Below are positions 17,474 to 26,792 of a stretch of DNA of 64,000 nt, in pieces. This stretch comes from Georhizobium profundi. Lineage in GTDB: Bacteria > Pseudomonadota > Alphaproteobacteria > Rhizobiales > Rhizobiaceae. Made by a program: the position numbers and the translations under genes. The notes under the pieces are model-generated. The model had not been told where the DNA came from. It did not search any database and worked only from the letters and a program-made list of their open reading frames with translations. Each line of letters starts with the position of its first letter. The first letter of the stretch is position 1. The stretch spans positions 3,806,001 through 3,870,000 of the forward strand of contig NZ_CP032509.1 of assembly GCF_003952725.1 (NCBI RefSeq). Direction: 5' to 3'.

Positions 17474-18424
17474 ATGAAACTTGACCCTCGTCATCTCGAA
17501 ATCATTGCTGCCATTGTCGATCAGGGCGGCCTGACTGAGGGCGCAACGGCGCTTGGGCGCACCCAACCCAGCGTCTCGCGCACCGTCGCGATGCTGGAAC
17601 AGCGCATAGGCGCACCGCTCTTCGAAAAGGGTCGGCGGCCGCTCGTACCGACCGAACTCTGCCAGGCACTTGCCGTCGAGGGCCGCAAGATCGGCGGGGC
17701 GGGCAAAACCGCATCCGCGATCGTCGGAACTTACAAGGCCGGACACCGCGGCATTGTGCGCATCGGAGGAACGCCAGTCTTCATGGATGGGGTGGTGTCA
17801 TCGATCATCGCAGAGTTCCAGCGCGCTTCCCCACAGGTGCGGATCGAGCAATCCTATGCCTATGCGGCCGAGCTGATGTCCCTGCTCGATGCCGGCACGT
17901 TGGATCTCGCCGTCTGTCCATTGAACCCCGCCGCGGTTCCTGCCGGATTTTCATTCCAGCCGGTCCTGCCGGGCCGCAATGTCATCGCCTGCGGCATCAA
18001 CCATCCGCTCCTCATGAAGCGACCGTTGCGCCTGACCGACATCGCTCCCTATGCGTGGATCGCCCCGCCTGCTTCGAGCCCGCTTTACCAGGACATGCGC
18101 CATGTTCTGGGCGAGATCGGCGTCACGGATTTCAAGATTTCATTTTCGGGTGGGTCGTTGGCATCGATCACCAACATCCTGTCGCAGTCGGATGTCCTAA
18201 CCGTTCTGCCCTATTCCGTCGTGTTCATGGCACGTCGGCAAAAAATGCTGGCTGCGCTGTCTGTGCGGATCGGACATCCCGAACGAAGCCTTGGAATACT
18301 GACGAAAGGCGATATGGAGGTGCGGCCAGCCATCCGGCGCTTCAAGCGTTTCGTCGAAAGCGAGTTTCGAAACCTTGCCCAGCTGATCATGCAGCAGGAG
18401 CAGAATTCGCTCTGGCGAAGTTGA
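17474..18424 (+). CDS. LysR-family transcriptional regulator of the hydroxyquinol operon (probable)
   Basis: 316 residues: N-terminal winged helix-turn-helix (about 4-62; GATALGRTQPSVSRTVAMLE, QRIGAPLFEKGRRPL) followed by a type-2 periplasmic-binding effector domain (about 90-300; VRIGGTPVFMDGVVSSIIAE, LDLAVCPLNPA). Transcribed divergently from the maleylacetate reductase operon over a short shared promoter, the usual arrangement for a LysR activator. Likely co-inducer: the aromatic substrate or a pathway intermediate (inferred). Confidence 0.82.
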   Translation: MKLDPRHLEIIAAIVDQGGLTEGATALGRTQPSVSRTVAMLEQRIGAPLFEKGRRPLVPTELCQALAVEGRKIGGAGKTASAIVGTYKAGHRGIVRIGGTPVFMDGVVSSIIAEFQRASPQVRIEQSYAYAAELMSLLDAGTLDLAVCPLNPAAVPAGFSFQPVLPGRNVIACGINHPLLMKRPLRLTDIAPYAWIAPPASSPLYQDMRHVLGEIGVTDFKISFSGGSLASITNILSQSDVLTVLPYSVVFMARRQKMLAALSVRIGHPERSLGILTKGDMEVRPAIRRFKRFVESEFRNLAQLIMQQEQNSLWRS

Positions 18425-18461
18425 CGGTCCGAGCTTTACTGCCGACCCGTCAACCTCTGCA

Positions 18462-19109
18462 TCAGCATTGACGGCGCGGGCCGCCACCATAGGGCTGATA
18501 GGAATTGTCGGAGACGCGATAGGAACGGTAACGGCTTTGGCAATCGCTGATATGGCTCGCACTCAGACCACTGGCTATCCCTGAGATGCTGGCCGATTGA
18601 ATAGCCGCCTCGCCGGATCGGTCGCCGACCTGCTCGTCGGCATAGGGCGATACGCATGTCTGCTCACCACCGCTATACGGCCGGTAGGTGTTCGTTTCTT
18701 CGCGATAGGAGCGGTAGCGATTGGCGCACCAGGCAACGTGTGCAGCTGGCAGTGCGGTCGGCTCGGATTGCTCAAGCTCGACGTCGCCCGAAAGGCTCGC
18801 CATCTCGTAGGAGCCGTCAGCACTTCCGCCGTCGAGCGACGGTGAACTGGCATCCGTTAGCGTGCCGGTGCTGGCCATCGCCATCATCACCTCATCGGGA
18901 GCCGCAACCGGGTCACCGATCCGCTCGTAATCCTGAGAAGCTGTGTCGACGCGACGCGGCTCGAGGGTCCAGATTTCAGCAACGTCACCGGCACGGGCAG
19001 GTTCGGCGACTGGATCGACTGCGAGGAAATAGGTTGCGACGGCGAGACCACCAACAAACATGCCGAGCGAAACAGTAAATCCTCCGAATATCGCGAGTAG
19101 ATTTTTCAT
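18462..19109 (-). CDS. BA14K-like secreted/membrane-anchored protein with two BA14K motifs
   Basis: 215 residues. An N-terminal hydrophobic segment (MKNLLAIFGGFTVSLGMFVG and on to about 32) serves as signal or anchor, then an acidic low-complexity stretch. Two repeats of the BA14K signature follow: HVAWCANRYRSYREETNTYR near 145 and HISDCQSRYRSYRVSDNSYQ near 190, each followed by PYxGG and a Cys. The family is typical of Rhizobiales (Brucella 14-kDa immunoreactive protein). One motif per protein is usual; the duplicate is notable. Start at 19109 has GGGGAA upstream. Function unknown. Confidence 0.72.
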   Translation of the reverse strand: MKNLLAIFGGFTVSLGMFVGGLAVATYFLAVDPVAEPARAGDVAEIWTLEPRRVDTASQDYERIGDPVAAPDEVMMAMASTGTLTDASSPSLDGGSADGSYEMASLSGDVELEQSEPTALPAAHVAWCANRYRSYREETNTYRPYSGGEQTCVSPYADEQVGDRSGEAAIQSASISGIASGLSASHISDCQSRYRSYRVSDNSYQPYGGGPRRQC

Positions 19110-19199
19110 GGCGCATTCCCCATCAGTTTTCTGGAGAATGCACGCCAAGCGGGTCCGTTCCGAAATTTTTGGACCAATTTTCGACCGGGAGAAGTGCGC

Positions 19200-19265
19200 T
19201 GCAGTCAGGCGGAATCCGGCGCCTTGCACGGTGACGATGAAAATTCGGTCAACCGACTGATCGAC
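19200..19265 (-). pseudogene. Possible remnant of an OmpR-type response regulator C-terminus
   Basis: Upstream of the BA14K gene and in its reading frame, 22 residues (VDQSVDRIFIVTVQGAGFRL and two more) resemble the end of an OmpR-family winged helix, usually ...IxTVRGxGYRL. No receiver domain or rest of the DNA-binding domain is found around it, and the adjacent DUF3429 gene starts 27 nt away on the other strand. Most likely a decayed fragment; chance similarity is possible. Confidence 0.3.
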
Positions 19266-19291
19266 CTTGCACATCCCAGCGTAATGCGGCC

Positions 19292-19744
19292 ATGCAGACA
19301 GGTTCAGCCAACCCTCCGCTCCACGACTCTCAAACCCGCCTCATTGCCGTCGGGCTCACGGCCGCCGGCGGGTTGCCTTATGCGGGGGGACTCTTGGATG
19401 TGCTGATCGGCGACAGCGCTTGGCTGATGACGGTGCAGATTTACGGTGCGGTCATCGCATCATTCGTTTCGGGCATACACTGGGGCGCGGCGCTGTTCGC
19501 TTCGCCGCGCATGGCACCGTCGCTGCTCGTGGCAAGCAATGTCACGGCGCTGCTGGCGTGGATCGGCGCCCTCGTTGCACCCCAGCTCGGCTTCATTCTC
19601 CTGGCCGCCGTCTTCATCACGCTGCTTCTGATCGACCGGTTGCTTTACCGCGACGGCATATTGCCTCCTTGGTTCTTCCGGCTTCGCGTCGCCATTACCG
19701 CTGCCGTCGCCACGGCGTGCATTCTGCTTGGAGTGACTGCATGA
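19292..19744 (+). CDS. DUF3429-family integral membrane protein
   Basis: 150 residues with four hydrophobic helices. YGAVIASFVSGIHWGAALFA near 50-70 is the most characteristic DUF3429 segment. It is followed with ATGA overlap by a flavoprotein gene, implying co-translation. The family has no established function; its location next to a renalase-like oxidoreductase may indicate a shared role. Ribosome binding site is weak, so the exact start is less certain. Confidence 0.72.
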   Translation: MQTGSANPPLHDSQTRLIAVGLTAAGGLPYAGGLLDVLIGDSAWLMTVQIYGAVIASFVSGIHWGAALFASPRMAPSLLVASNVTALLAWIGALVAPQLGFILLAAVFITLLLIDRLLYRDGILPPWFFRLRVAITAAVATACILLGVTA

Positions 19745-20718
19745 AACGCATCGCCATCGTTGGTGCCGGCATCGGCGGGCTGACGCTCGCCCATGCCCTC
19801 AAGGAGCATTTCGCCGTCACCGTGTTCGAGAAGGGTCGCGGCGCCGGCGGGCGGATGTCGACGCGGCGGGAAGGCCGGTATGCATTCGACCACGGGGCGC
19901 AGTCCTTCACCGTTCGCACCCGGGCATTCGCCGACTGGCTCGAGCCGCTGCGTCACCGCAATCTGGTCGAGGAGTGGCGAGGACCACTCGTGACGCTTTC
20001 CCACGGCAAGGTGCTTGGACCGCGCCGGTCGAACGAAACTCACTACGTTGCAGTGCCGGGCATGAATGCCATCGCCAAGGCGCTGGCCGATGGTGTCGAC
20101 CTTAGAAGCGGCGTCGATGTCGCGCCCATCACCTCGCAGAGTGGTCCTCACACCCTTCTCGATACAGAGGGAACAGTGCTCGGCGACTTCGACCTCGTTG
20201 TCTCGGCATCGGTCGCCCGCCACGCCCGGATGCTTTTCCCGGCAGCAGGCAAGGACACGCCGTTCATGACGGACGTCGCCATGCGGCCATGCCATGCCTT
20301 GATGGTGGCCTTCGACCAACCATGGACCGAGGACTGGATCGCAGCGCGCATCATCGATGGCCCGCTCGACTGGCTGTCCGTCGACAGCACCAAGCCCGGC
20401 CGAGACCGTTCGGTCACCACGTTCGTGGCGCAGACGAAAAGCGACTGGTCGCGGCACCACGTCGACATCGCCGCCCCCAATCTTGCGCCGCTGCTCTATG
20501 CGGCGCTCAAGGCTTCGCTGCCCGTCGACCTCCCGGAGGCGGCGCTCCTGAAGGCGCATCGATGGGGTGCAGCCTTCACCGACATGCGACAGCGCAGCGG
20601 TCCATGGCTCGATACCACGCAAGGCTTGGCAGCCACCGGCGACTGGACGGCGACGAACCGGATCGAGGACATTTGCCTCTCGGCCCTGGCGCTCGCGGAG
20701 CGGATCAAGGCCGCCTGA
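19741..20718 (+). CDS. FAD/NAD(P)-dependent amine-oxidase-like flavoprotein (renalase-like)
   Basis: 325 residues. Rossmann FAD motif VGAGIGGLTLAHAL at 6-19, then FEKGRGAGGRMSTRR and YAFDHGAQSFTVRT, typical of the FAD-dependent renalase-like/NAD(P)-binding oxidoreductase family. The C-terminal FAD segment is GLAATGDWTATNRIEDICLS. Predicted cytosolic. Bacterial relatives oxidise abnormal dihydronicotinamide forms, but the substrate here is unproven. Start overlaps the DUF3429 stop by 4 nt. Confidence 0.78.
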   Translation: MKRIAIVGAGIGGLTLAHALKEHFAVTVFEKGRGAGGRMSTRREGRYAFDHGAQSFTVRTRAFADWLEPLRHRNLVEEWRGPLVTLSHGKVLGPRRSNETHYVAVPGMNAIAKALADGVDLRSGVDVAPITSQSGPHTLLDTEGTVLGDFDLVVSASVARHARMLFPAAGKDTPFMTDVAMRPCHALMVAFDQPWTEDWIAARIIDGPLDWLSVDSTKPGRDRSVTTFVAQTKSDWSRHHVDIAAPNLAPLLYAALKASLPVDLPEAALLKAHRWGAAFTDMRQRSGPWLDTTQGLAATGDWTATNRIEDICLSALALAERIKAA

Positions 20719-20810
20719 CCATCAACGATTGGCCCCGCCAGGCCATCTGGTCACTCGGCGCCGCCGCGTCTATCTTCTCAGCCAATGGGTAGCCTGTGCT
20801 TGGAGAAGAC

Positions 20811-21986
20811 ATGACTGCAGATCCGATCGTGATCGTTTCGCTGGCGCGCACGCCGATGGGTGGCTTCCAGGGCGAACTTTCAAGCGTTGCCGCACCGGCG
20901 CTCGGCGCGACTGCCATCCATGCGGCCGTCGAACGTGCAGGCCTGGAGCCTGCCGACATCGACGAGGTGCTGATGGGCAACGTTCTTTCAGCCGGCGTCG
21001 GCCAGGCGCCAGCGCGCCAGGCGTCGATCGGCGCTGGGCTTCCGGAGAGCACGCCGGCAACCACGATCAGCAAGGTCTGCGGGTCCGGCATGAAAAGCGT
21101 GATGCTCGGGCACGATCTGATTGTTGCCGGCAGCGCGAACATTGTGGTCGCTGGCGGCATGGAGAGCATGTCGAACGCGCCCTACCTGCTCGACAAGGCG
21201 CGCAGCGGCTACCGGCTCGGGCATGGCCGCATGGTCGACCACATGTTTCTGGACGGCCTGGAAGATGCTTATGATAAGGGCCGGCTGATGGGGACCTTTG
21301 CCGAGGATACGGCGGAGCACTATCAGTTCACCCGCAAGGCACAGGACGACTACGCGCTCGCGTCGCTGGAACGGGCGCAGGCTGCCATCCTGGCCGGGCG
21401 CTTCGACGGCGAGATCGTGCCCATCGAAACCAAAGCGGGCAACGTTGCGATCGACGAGCAGCCCGGCAAGGCCCGTCCCGACAAGATCCCGTCGCTCAAG
21501 CCGGCCTTCCGCAGCGACGGAACCGTAACCGCTGCCAATTCATCCTCGATTTCGGATGGTGGCGCGGCGCTCGTCTTGATGCGGCGGTCCGAGGCAGAGA
21601 AGCGTGGCGTCGCGCCGCTTGCGGTCATCGTCGGCCACGCGGGCCACGCACGCCAGCCTCAATGGTTCACGACGGCACCCGTGGGTGCCGTGCAGTCGCT
21701 GCTCGACAAGATCGGCTGGCAGGCGGGGGACGTCGACCTCTACGAGATCAACGAAGCGTTTGCCGTCGTCGCTTTGGCCGCGATGCACGAGCTCGACCTC
21801 CCTCACGAGAAGGTCAACATCCATGGCGGCGCCTGCGCTCTTGGGCACCCGATCGGCGCGTCCGGTGCGCGCATTCTCGTCACCTTGCTGGCCGCCCTCC
21901 AGACCCACGATCTGAAAAGGGGCGTGGCGACGCTCTGCATTGGCGGCGGCGAGGCAACGGCAATCGCGGTAGAGCGCGTTTCCTGA
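20811..21986 (+). CDS. Thiolase (acetyl-CoA acetyltransferase family)
   Basis: 391 residues, the normal thiolase length. Nucleophile Cys90 in [12 protein letters not shown], His in [13 protein letters not shown] near 347, second Cys in [11 protein letters not shown] near 377. Start at 20811 ([15 protein letters not shown]) has GGAG 7 nt upstream; a GTG at 20796 is less likely. Predicted role: condensation or cleavage of short acyl-CoAs (acetoacetyl-CoA). It is distinct from the pcaF thiolase at 59840 and has no linked phaB or CoA-transferase, so its pathway is open. The 195 nt after it (21987-22181) show no gene. Confidence 0.87.
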   Translation: MTADPIVIVSLARTPMGGFQGELSSVAAPALGATAIHAAVERAGLEPADIDEVLMGNVLSAGVGQAPARQASIGAGLPESTPATTISKVCGSGMKSVMLGHDLIVAGSANIVVAGGMESMSNAPYLLDKARSGYRLGHGRMVDHMFLDGLEDAYDKGRLMGTFAEDTAEHYQFTRKAQDDYALASLERAQAAILAGRFDGEIVPIETKAGNVAIDEQPGKARPDKIPSLKPAFRSDGTVTAANSSSISDGGAALVLMRRSEAEKRGVAPLAVIVGHAGHARQPQWFTTAPVGAVQSLLDKIGWQAGDVDLYEINEAFAVVALAAMHELDLPHEKVNIHGGACALGHPIGASGARILVTLLAALQTHDLKRGVATLCIGGGEATAIAVERVS

Positions 21987-22181
21987 TCGATCATGGTTAC
22001 TGCCAGCTGAACGGGCGCACGCCGCATGTTGCAACTTTGCAGCTTTTGAACCAAATCGATCCCGTTGGGGTTTGAACCCATTGCTTTTGAGCCCGATCCG
22101 ACAACATTGTTGCTCATCAGCTTGGGGGCTGGGCAGAGAGGCTGGGGGCGTCTTTGCTGAGGGTCGAGCCGGCAGGAAACG

Positions 22182-23144
22182 TCAAGCGACGCGATCTGCC
22201 GGCTCCCTTCCCGCAAAAAATGCATCGAGATTATCCAACGCACGGTTGCCCATCGCGTCACGCGTCTCGAATGTCGCCGAGCCGATATGAGGCAGCAGGA
22301 ACACGTTGTCCAAGGCCGCAATCTCGGGGTTGCCGCCCGGTTCGTCCTTGAAAACGTCCAGTCCGGCCGCGAACAATTTGCCTGATTTCAGCGCCTCGAC
22401 GAGCGCGCGCTCATCGACCAGCGCGCCACGTGCCGTATTGACCAGGATCGCGCCGTCCGGCAGCAGCGCCAAGCGTTCGGCGTTGATCAGATCGATGCTG
22501 TCCGGTGTCGTCGGGCAATGCAGCGACAGCACGTCGGCCACGGCCAGCAACGATTCCACGCTGTCGTGGAAGATCGCTCCCTTTTCCAGCTCGACCGGGA
22601 GCCGGCGGCGATTGTGGTAGTGAATCTCCATGCCGAAGCCACGGGCGCGCTCGGCAGCCACCTGCCCCACGCGCCCCATGCCGAGCACGGCAAAACGCTT
22701 GCCGGTGACCTGACGCCCCACCATGAAAGCCGGCGACCAGAAATTCCATTTGCCTTCACGCACCATGCGGTTGCCCTCGGCGCCACGCCGCGCGGCGCCC
22801 AGCATGCACAACATTGCGATTTCCGCCGTTGCGTCCGACAAAACGTCGGGCGTGTTCGTGACGACGATCCCGCGCTGTTTCGCTGCCTTCAGGTCGACAT
22901 GGTCAGTCCCGACGGAATGGTTGGCAATGATCTTCAGGCGATCGGGCAGTTGCGCCAGCACGTCGGCGTCGAACCGCTCCGAGTGGCAGGGCAGCACCGC
23001 GTCCACGCTTTGGCAATGGTCGAGCAGTTCCTCGCGCGAGAAGACATGGTCGTCTGCGTTGAGCTGTACGTCGTAGTCACGCGCAGCACGCTTAAGCACG
23101 GCATCCGTCAGCCGCCGCGTGATGAGGAGCGATGGCTTGCTCAC
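22182..23144 (-). CDS. D-isomer-specific 2-hydroxyacid dehydrogenase
   Basis: 320 residues; reduces 2-oxoacids such as glyoxylate or hydroxypyruvate, or oxidises D-2-hydroxyacids, with NAD(P)H. NAD motif [15 protein letters not shown] near 150; catalytic Arg in [11 protein letters not shown], Glu in DVFKDEPGG and His in [13 protein letters not shown]. It overlaps the small membrane-protein gene by ATGA and ends the TRAP-amidase operon. Because the operon's binding protein looks like a 2-oxoacid binder, this enzyme probably acts on the imported or amidase-released acid. Confidence 0.84.
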   Translation of the reverse strand: MSKPSLLITRRLTDAVLKRAARDYDVQLNADDHVFSREELLDHCQSVDAVLPCHSERFDADVLAQLPDRLKIIANHSVGTDHVDLKAAKQRGIVVTNTPDVLSDATAEIAMLCMLGAARRGAEGNRMVREGKWNFWSPAFMVGRQVTGKRFAVLGMGRVGQVAAERARGFGMEIHYHNRRRLPVELEKGAIFHDSVESLLAVADVLSLHCPTTPDSIDLINAERLALLPDGAILVNTARGALVDERALVEALKSGKLFAAGLDVFKDEPGGNPEIAALDNVFLLPHIGSATFETRDAMGNRALDNLDAFFAGREPADRVA

Positions 23145-23299
23145 CGGGCGCGATTGGAAGGCTTGAAGAAATCGTAGACGGCCAAAATCAACGTGAAGAC
23201 GATGAGAATACCGAGATCCAGACGCGGCACTTCAAACAGCAAGATGCCCAGAAAGGCGCAAAGCGCGACGATCGCTATGAGTGCCACCAGCTTGCTCAT
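23141..23299 (-). CDS. 52-residue membrane protein in the TRAP-amidase operon
   Basis: MSKLVALIAIVALCAFLGIL, then VPRLDLGILIVFTLILAVYD and FFKPSNRAR: two hydrophobic helices with a basic C-terminus. No family recognised. It sits 25 nt after the amidase stop and its own stop overlaps the start of the hydroxyacid dehydrogenase (ATGA), so it is very probably translated. GGGA about 10 nt upstream of the start. Longer in-frame sequence to 23521 overlaps the amidase and is not coding. Confidence 0.6.
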   Translation of the reverse strand: MSKLVALIAIVALCAFLGILLFEVPRLDLGILIVFTLILAVYDFFKPSNRAR

Positions 23300-23324
23300 G
23301 AACTTCTTTCCCTTTTCTTCGACA

Positions 23325-24686
23325 TCAGGCAGCATCTGCCTGTTTGACGTGCTCGACAAGCCAGCGCGCGGTCCTGAGCAGCCTGCCGTCTCCGTCGCGT
23401 GGTCCGACCAGCTGCAGGCCCATCGGGAGGCCGTTGCCGGCGGCAAAGATCGGTATGCTGACCGCAGGTGTGCCGCAAAGCGTCCACACGCTGTTGAAAA
23501 TCGGATTGCCCGTCGTTTCAAAGCCCTTCGGCGCGGGGCCGGTGGCCGCCGGCATGATCATGGCGTCGCACCGTTCGAAGATTTCGCCGAGCGCACCGTT
23601 CAACAGCGCCGTCCAGTCAAGTGCGGCGATGTAGTCGCGCGCTGGCAGCGATTTGCCCTCGCTCATCAGCGTCTTCACGGAAGCCGGAAGATTATCTCCA
23701 CCGCGCTTTTCATAGGGGTAATACCATTTGGCCATCTCGGCGGCGTAGATCGTGCGGTGTTGCTGGAGCGCTTCTTCGAATGCCCTCGGGAGCGCGACTT
23801 CGAAACACTGCTCGCCCAGGAACTCCACAAGCTCCACCACCGCCTCCTGCATTTCCGGCTCAGCCTGATCCCAGCCAAACGGCCGGACGAAGGCGAAGAC
23901 CGGCTTTAGTGGCGGCTTGGCACTGGCTGTCTCGTAAAGGCGCGGCGAAGGGATCGGGCTTGTCGCAGGATCGAGAGGATCGTGCCCCGCCAGCACATCG
24001 GCGAGCAACGCGGCATCTTCGACCGAGTGGCCGTAAACTCCGATTGTATCGAGCGTTGGTGCAGACCGCAGGACGCCGGTACGCGGCACCATGCCGAAAG
24101 TCGGCTTGAACGCGGTGACGCCGCAATAGGAGCCGGGCCGGATGATCGAGCCACCGGTTTGCGTACCGATCGACAGCGGAACCATGTTGGCGGCAACGGC
24201 TGCGGCGGATCCGGACGACGACCCACCGGGTGTGTGCTCGGAATTGTGCGGGTTGGTCGTCTTGGCAGAGTTCAGGAAGGCAAGTTCGGTCGTGACCGTC
24301 TTGCCCATGATGACGGCGCCCGCCTGCTTCAGGCGCGCGACGATGAAGGCATCCTCCCGCGGAACCCGCCCACGATCAAGCGCCGTGCCGTTTTCCGTAG
24401 GGATCTTGGCCGTGTCGATGATGTCCTTCAGGCCAACCGGCAAGCCGTGAAGCGGCCCGATGGGACGCCCTTGTTTTCGCTTCAGATCGAGAGCTTCGGC
24501 TTGCTTCAAGACGTGGTCGGAGTCGAGCCAGGCCCAGGCCTGAACCTCCGGCTCACGCGCCGCAATTACTTCGAGGCAGGCAGAAGCCAGATCGACGGCC
24601 CGCAGAGCTCCGCTTGCCAGCCGATCTCGCAGGGCAACTGCTCCCAAAGCAATCAATGCTTCGGGAGCTGCTTTACGCTTAACCAT
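23325..24686 (-). CDS. Amidase (amidase-signature family)
   Basis: 453 residues, cytosolic hydrolase of C-N amide bonds. The Ser-cisSer-Lys triad is visible: Lys87 in VGLKDIIDT, cis-Ser156 in HTPGGSSSGSAAA and nucleophile Ser180 in GTQTGGSIIRPG (24-residue spacing as in the family). C-terminal NSVWTLCGTPAVSIPI and GLPMGLQLVGPRDGD are typical. It overlaps the dctM stop by 8 nt, so the TRAP system probably imports the amide or its product. Substrate unknown. It is separate from the amiC-urt amide operon at 0-6 kb. Confidence 0.85.
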   Translation of the reverse strand: MVKRKAAPEALIALGAVALRDRLASGALRAVDLASACLEVIAAREPEVQAWAWLDSDHVLKQAEALDLKRKQGRPIGPLHGLPVGLKDIIDTAKIPTENGTALDRGRVPREDAFIVARLKQAGAVIMGKTVTTELAFLNSAKTTNPHNSEHTPGGSSSGSAAAVAANMVPLSIGTQTGGSIIRPGSYCGVTAFKPTFGMVPRTGVLRSAPTLDTIGVYGHSVEDAALLADVLAGHDPLDPATSPIPSPRLYETASAKPPLKPVFAFVRPFGWDQAEPEMQEAVVELVEFLGEQCFEVALPRAFEEALQQHRTIYAAEMAKWYYPYEKRGGDNLPASVKTLMSEGKSLPARDYIAALDWTALLNGALGEIFERCDAMIMPAATGPAPKGFETTGNPIFNSVWTLCGTPAVSIPIFAAGNGLPMGLQLVGPRDGDGRLLRTARWLVEHVKQADAA

Positions 24687-26094
24687 AGACGAGACCCGGC
24701 AGCCAGAACACGATTTGCGGGAAGACGTAGACCAGCACCATCGCGATGATGACCATCACGAGATATGGCATGCATCCCTTGAAGATCTCCGTCAGCTTCA
24801 CTTGAGCAGGCGCTATGCCTTTCAAGTAATAGGCGGACATGGCCATCGGTGGTGTCAGGAACGATGTCTGCAGGTTCAGAGCCACGAGAACGCCGAAGAA
24901 GAGTGGGTCCACGCCGAACTGATCCAGCAACGGCAGGAAGATCGGAACGAAGATGATGATGATTTCCGACCACTCCAGCGGCCAACCCAAAAGGAAGATG
25001 ATGAGCTGCGCCAGGATGAGGAAGGTCACCGGGCTCAGGTCCAGACCTTCGACGAAGTGAGCGATCAGGTTTTCACCGCCGAGATAGGAGAACACCGACG
25101 AGAAGGTGTAGGAGCCGACGAACAGCCAGCACACCATCGCCGTCGTGCGGACGGTGAGGTAGACGGACTCCCGCAGTCTCTGCCATGTGAGCGCACGGTA
25201 GACGACGGCGAGAAACAGGCCACCCAAAGCACCGATGGATGCCGCTTCCGTCGGGGTCGCCAAGCCAAACAGGATGGAGCCCAACACCGACAGGATGAGG
25301 AAAGCCAGCGGCACGAATGACGTGAACACCATGACCAGAAGCTTGCCGAGCGGCACTTCCGGAATTTCACCGGGCGCAGGTTTCGGCGCGACATGCGGCT
25401 GGGCGATCGACCGGCTGACGACGTAGATCAGGTAAAGGCCCGTGAGCAGCAGACCAGGCAGAAGCGCGGCTGCATAAAGACGGACGATCGAGACACCAGA
25501 TGCCGCCGCATAGACGATCAGCATGATCGATGGCGGAATAAGGATGCCGAGCGTTCCACCGGCGCAGATGATGCCCGATGCGAAGGAGTGGTCATAGCGG
25601 GCGCGCAACATGGCAGGCAGTGCGAGCAGGCCCATCAGCGTGACAACGGCGCCGACGATGCCCGTTGCAGTCGCGAAGAACATGCAGGTGATGAGCGCCG
25701 CGACGCCCAGCGACCCTGGAATATTCTTGGCTGCGATGTTCAGCGTGGTGAACAGCCGCTCGACGATATTCGCGCGCTCGACGATGTAGCCCATGAACAG
25801 GAACAGCGGGATCGCCGTGAGAACCTCGTTCGACATGACCGTATAAGTCTGGTTGACGAAGAGGTCGAAGATCCGGTTCGTGAAGAACCCGTCTATCCAT
25901 AAGCGTATCTGCTCGAAGATGCTCGCATCTTCCGCAAGGCGATTATAGGTGCGCCACATGCGGGACGGATCGAAATAGGCGTAGTAGCCAAATCCGATGC
26001 CCATCGCCATAAGCGTGAAGGCGATTGGAAATCCAAGGAACACCAGGAAAATAAAAATTCCCAGCATCGCGATTGCAATTTGGGGGTCGGTCAT
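24679..26094 (-). CDS. dctM: TRAP transporter large permease DctM
   Basis: 471 residues with about twelve hydrophobic segments, the Na+-coupled transport subunit. The DctM signature region GIICAGGTLGILIPPSIMLI is near 180-200, with FVPIFLPLLDQFGVDPLFFG and LNLQTSFLTPPMAMSAYYLK near 400-430. It carries extra loop sequence around residues 45-75 compared with short DctM proteins. Start overlaps dctQ by ATGA; stop overlaps the amidase. Confidence 0.88.
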   Translation of the reverse strand: MTDPQIAIAMLGIFIFLVFLGFPIAFTLMAMGIGFGYYAYFDPSRMWRTYNRLAEDASIFEQIRLWIDGFFTNRIFDLFVNQTYTVMSNEVLTAIPLFLFMGYIVERANIVERLFTTLNIAAKNIPGSLGVAALITCMFFATATGIVGAVVTLMGLLALPAMLRARYDHSFASGIICAGGTLGILIPPSIMLIVYAAASGVSIVRLYAAALLPGLLLTGLYLIYVVSRSIAQPHVAPKPAPGEIPEVPLGKLLVMVFTSFVPLAFLILSVLGSILFGLATPTEAASIGALGGLFLAVVYRALTWQRLRESVYLTVRTTAMVCWLFVGSYTFSSVFSYLGGENLIAHFVEGLDLSPVTFLILAQLIIFLLGWPLEWSEIIIIFVPIFLPLLDQFGVDPLFFGVLVALNLQTSFLTPPMAMSAYYLKGIAPAQVKLTEIFKGCMPYLVMVIIAMVLVYVFPQIVFWLPGLVYG

Positions 26095-26708
26095 CGAGCC
26101 GCTCCATCGGGGCCAACGCTTGGCGTTTTATCGACCGAAGTGAGATTCGGATTGGTTTCACGCGCGAGGAGTTGTTCGGTTTCCATCACGTCTTCTTCTG
26201 GCTCGCGCCAGTAGCCTTCCCGTCGGCACAAGATGCAACGGCAGACCTGAGCGATACCCTGAATGAACAGAAGGATGCCGGCTGCGACGATGATGGTCTT
26301 GAACTGGTAGATCGGGATACCGGCCGGGCTGTTGATGCTGACCTCGCCATAGCTCCACGAGCGCGAGGCGTATTTCCAACCGGCGAGAATGAGAGCCAGG
26401 ATGCCCGGAAAGAAGAACAGGAAATAGAGAACGAGCTCGACCGTCGCCTGGGTCTTGGGCGTCCATGTCCGGTAGACGAAGTCGCCCCGCACGTGCCCGC
26501 CACGGGACAGTGTGTAGGCCCCGCCCATCATGAACAGCGCGCCATACATGATGAACGACACGTCGAAGGCCCAGGGCGTCGGGCTGTTGAACATGTATCG
26601 AACCAGAACTTCGTAGCCCATTCCGAATGACATCATGATGATCAGCCAGCCGAAAGCCTTGCCGAACCATGCAGATAACGCATCGGCGAAATTGATGAAC
26701 CGAACCAT
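26091..26708 (-). CDS. dctQ: TRAP transporter small permease DctQ
   Basis: 205 residues with four hydrophobic helices and the DctQ hallmark SFGMGYEVLVRYMFNSPTPW near 35-55, followed by YTLSRGGHVRGDFVY. Starts MVRFINFADALS at 26708 with GGGGAA upstream. The 26734-26769 hairpin separates it from dctP. The C-terminal cytosolic tail (about 35 residues) is longer than in minimal DctQ proteins. Confidence 0.85.
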   Translation of the reverse strand: MVRFINFADALSAWFGKAFGWLIIMMSFGMGYEVLVRYMFNSPTPWAFDVSFIMYGALFMMGGAYTLSRGGHVRGDFVYRTWTPKTQATVELVLYFLFFFPGILALILAGWKYASRSWSYGEVSINSPAGIPIYQFKTIIVAAGILLFIQGIAQVCRCILCRREGYWREPEEDVMETEQLLARETNPNLTSVDKTPSVGPDGAAR

Positions 26709-26733
26709 GGGATTCCCCGGAAGGTGGGTTGAA

Positions 26734-26769
26734 GAAGCCCGGCAAGGTGCGAACACGATGCCGGGCTTC
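26734..26769 (-). other. Perfect 11-bp stem-loop between dctP and dctQ
   Basis: GAAGCCCGGCA (26734-26744) pairs perfectly with TGCCGGGCTTC (26759-26769) around a 14-nt loop. It lies 23 nt after the dctP stop; no U-run in the operon direction. As with the hairpins at 2544 and 14948, it follows a binding-protein gene and precedes the membrane components. Confidence 0.6.
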
Positions 26770-26792
26770 GATATCTTCAAGATTGCATTGAA

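Noticed and set aside
22034..22120. Possible tRNA-like sequence with a GGTTTGAACCC arm
   Set aside because: No acceptor stem, anticodon arm or full cloverleaf can be formed around it.
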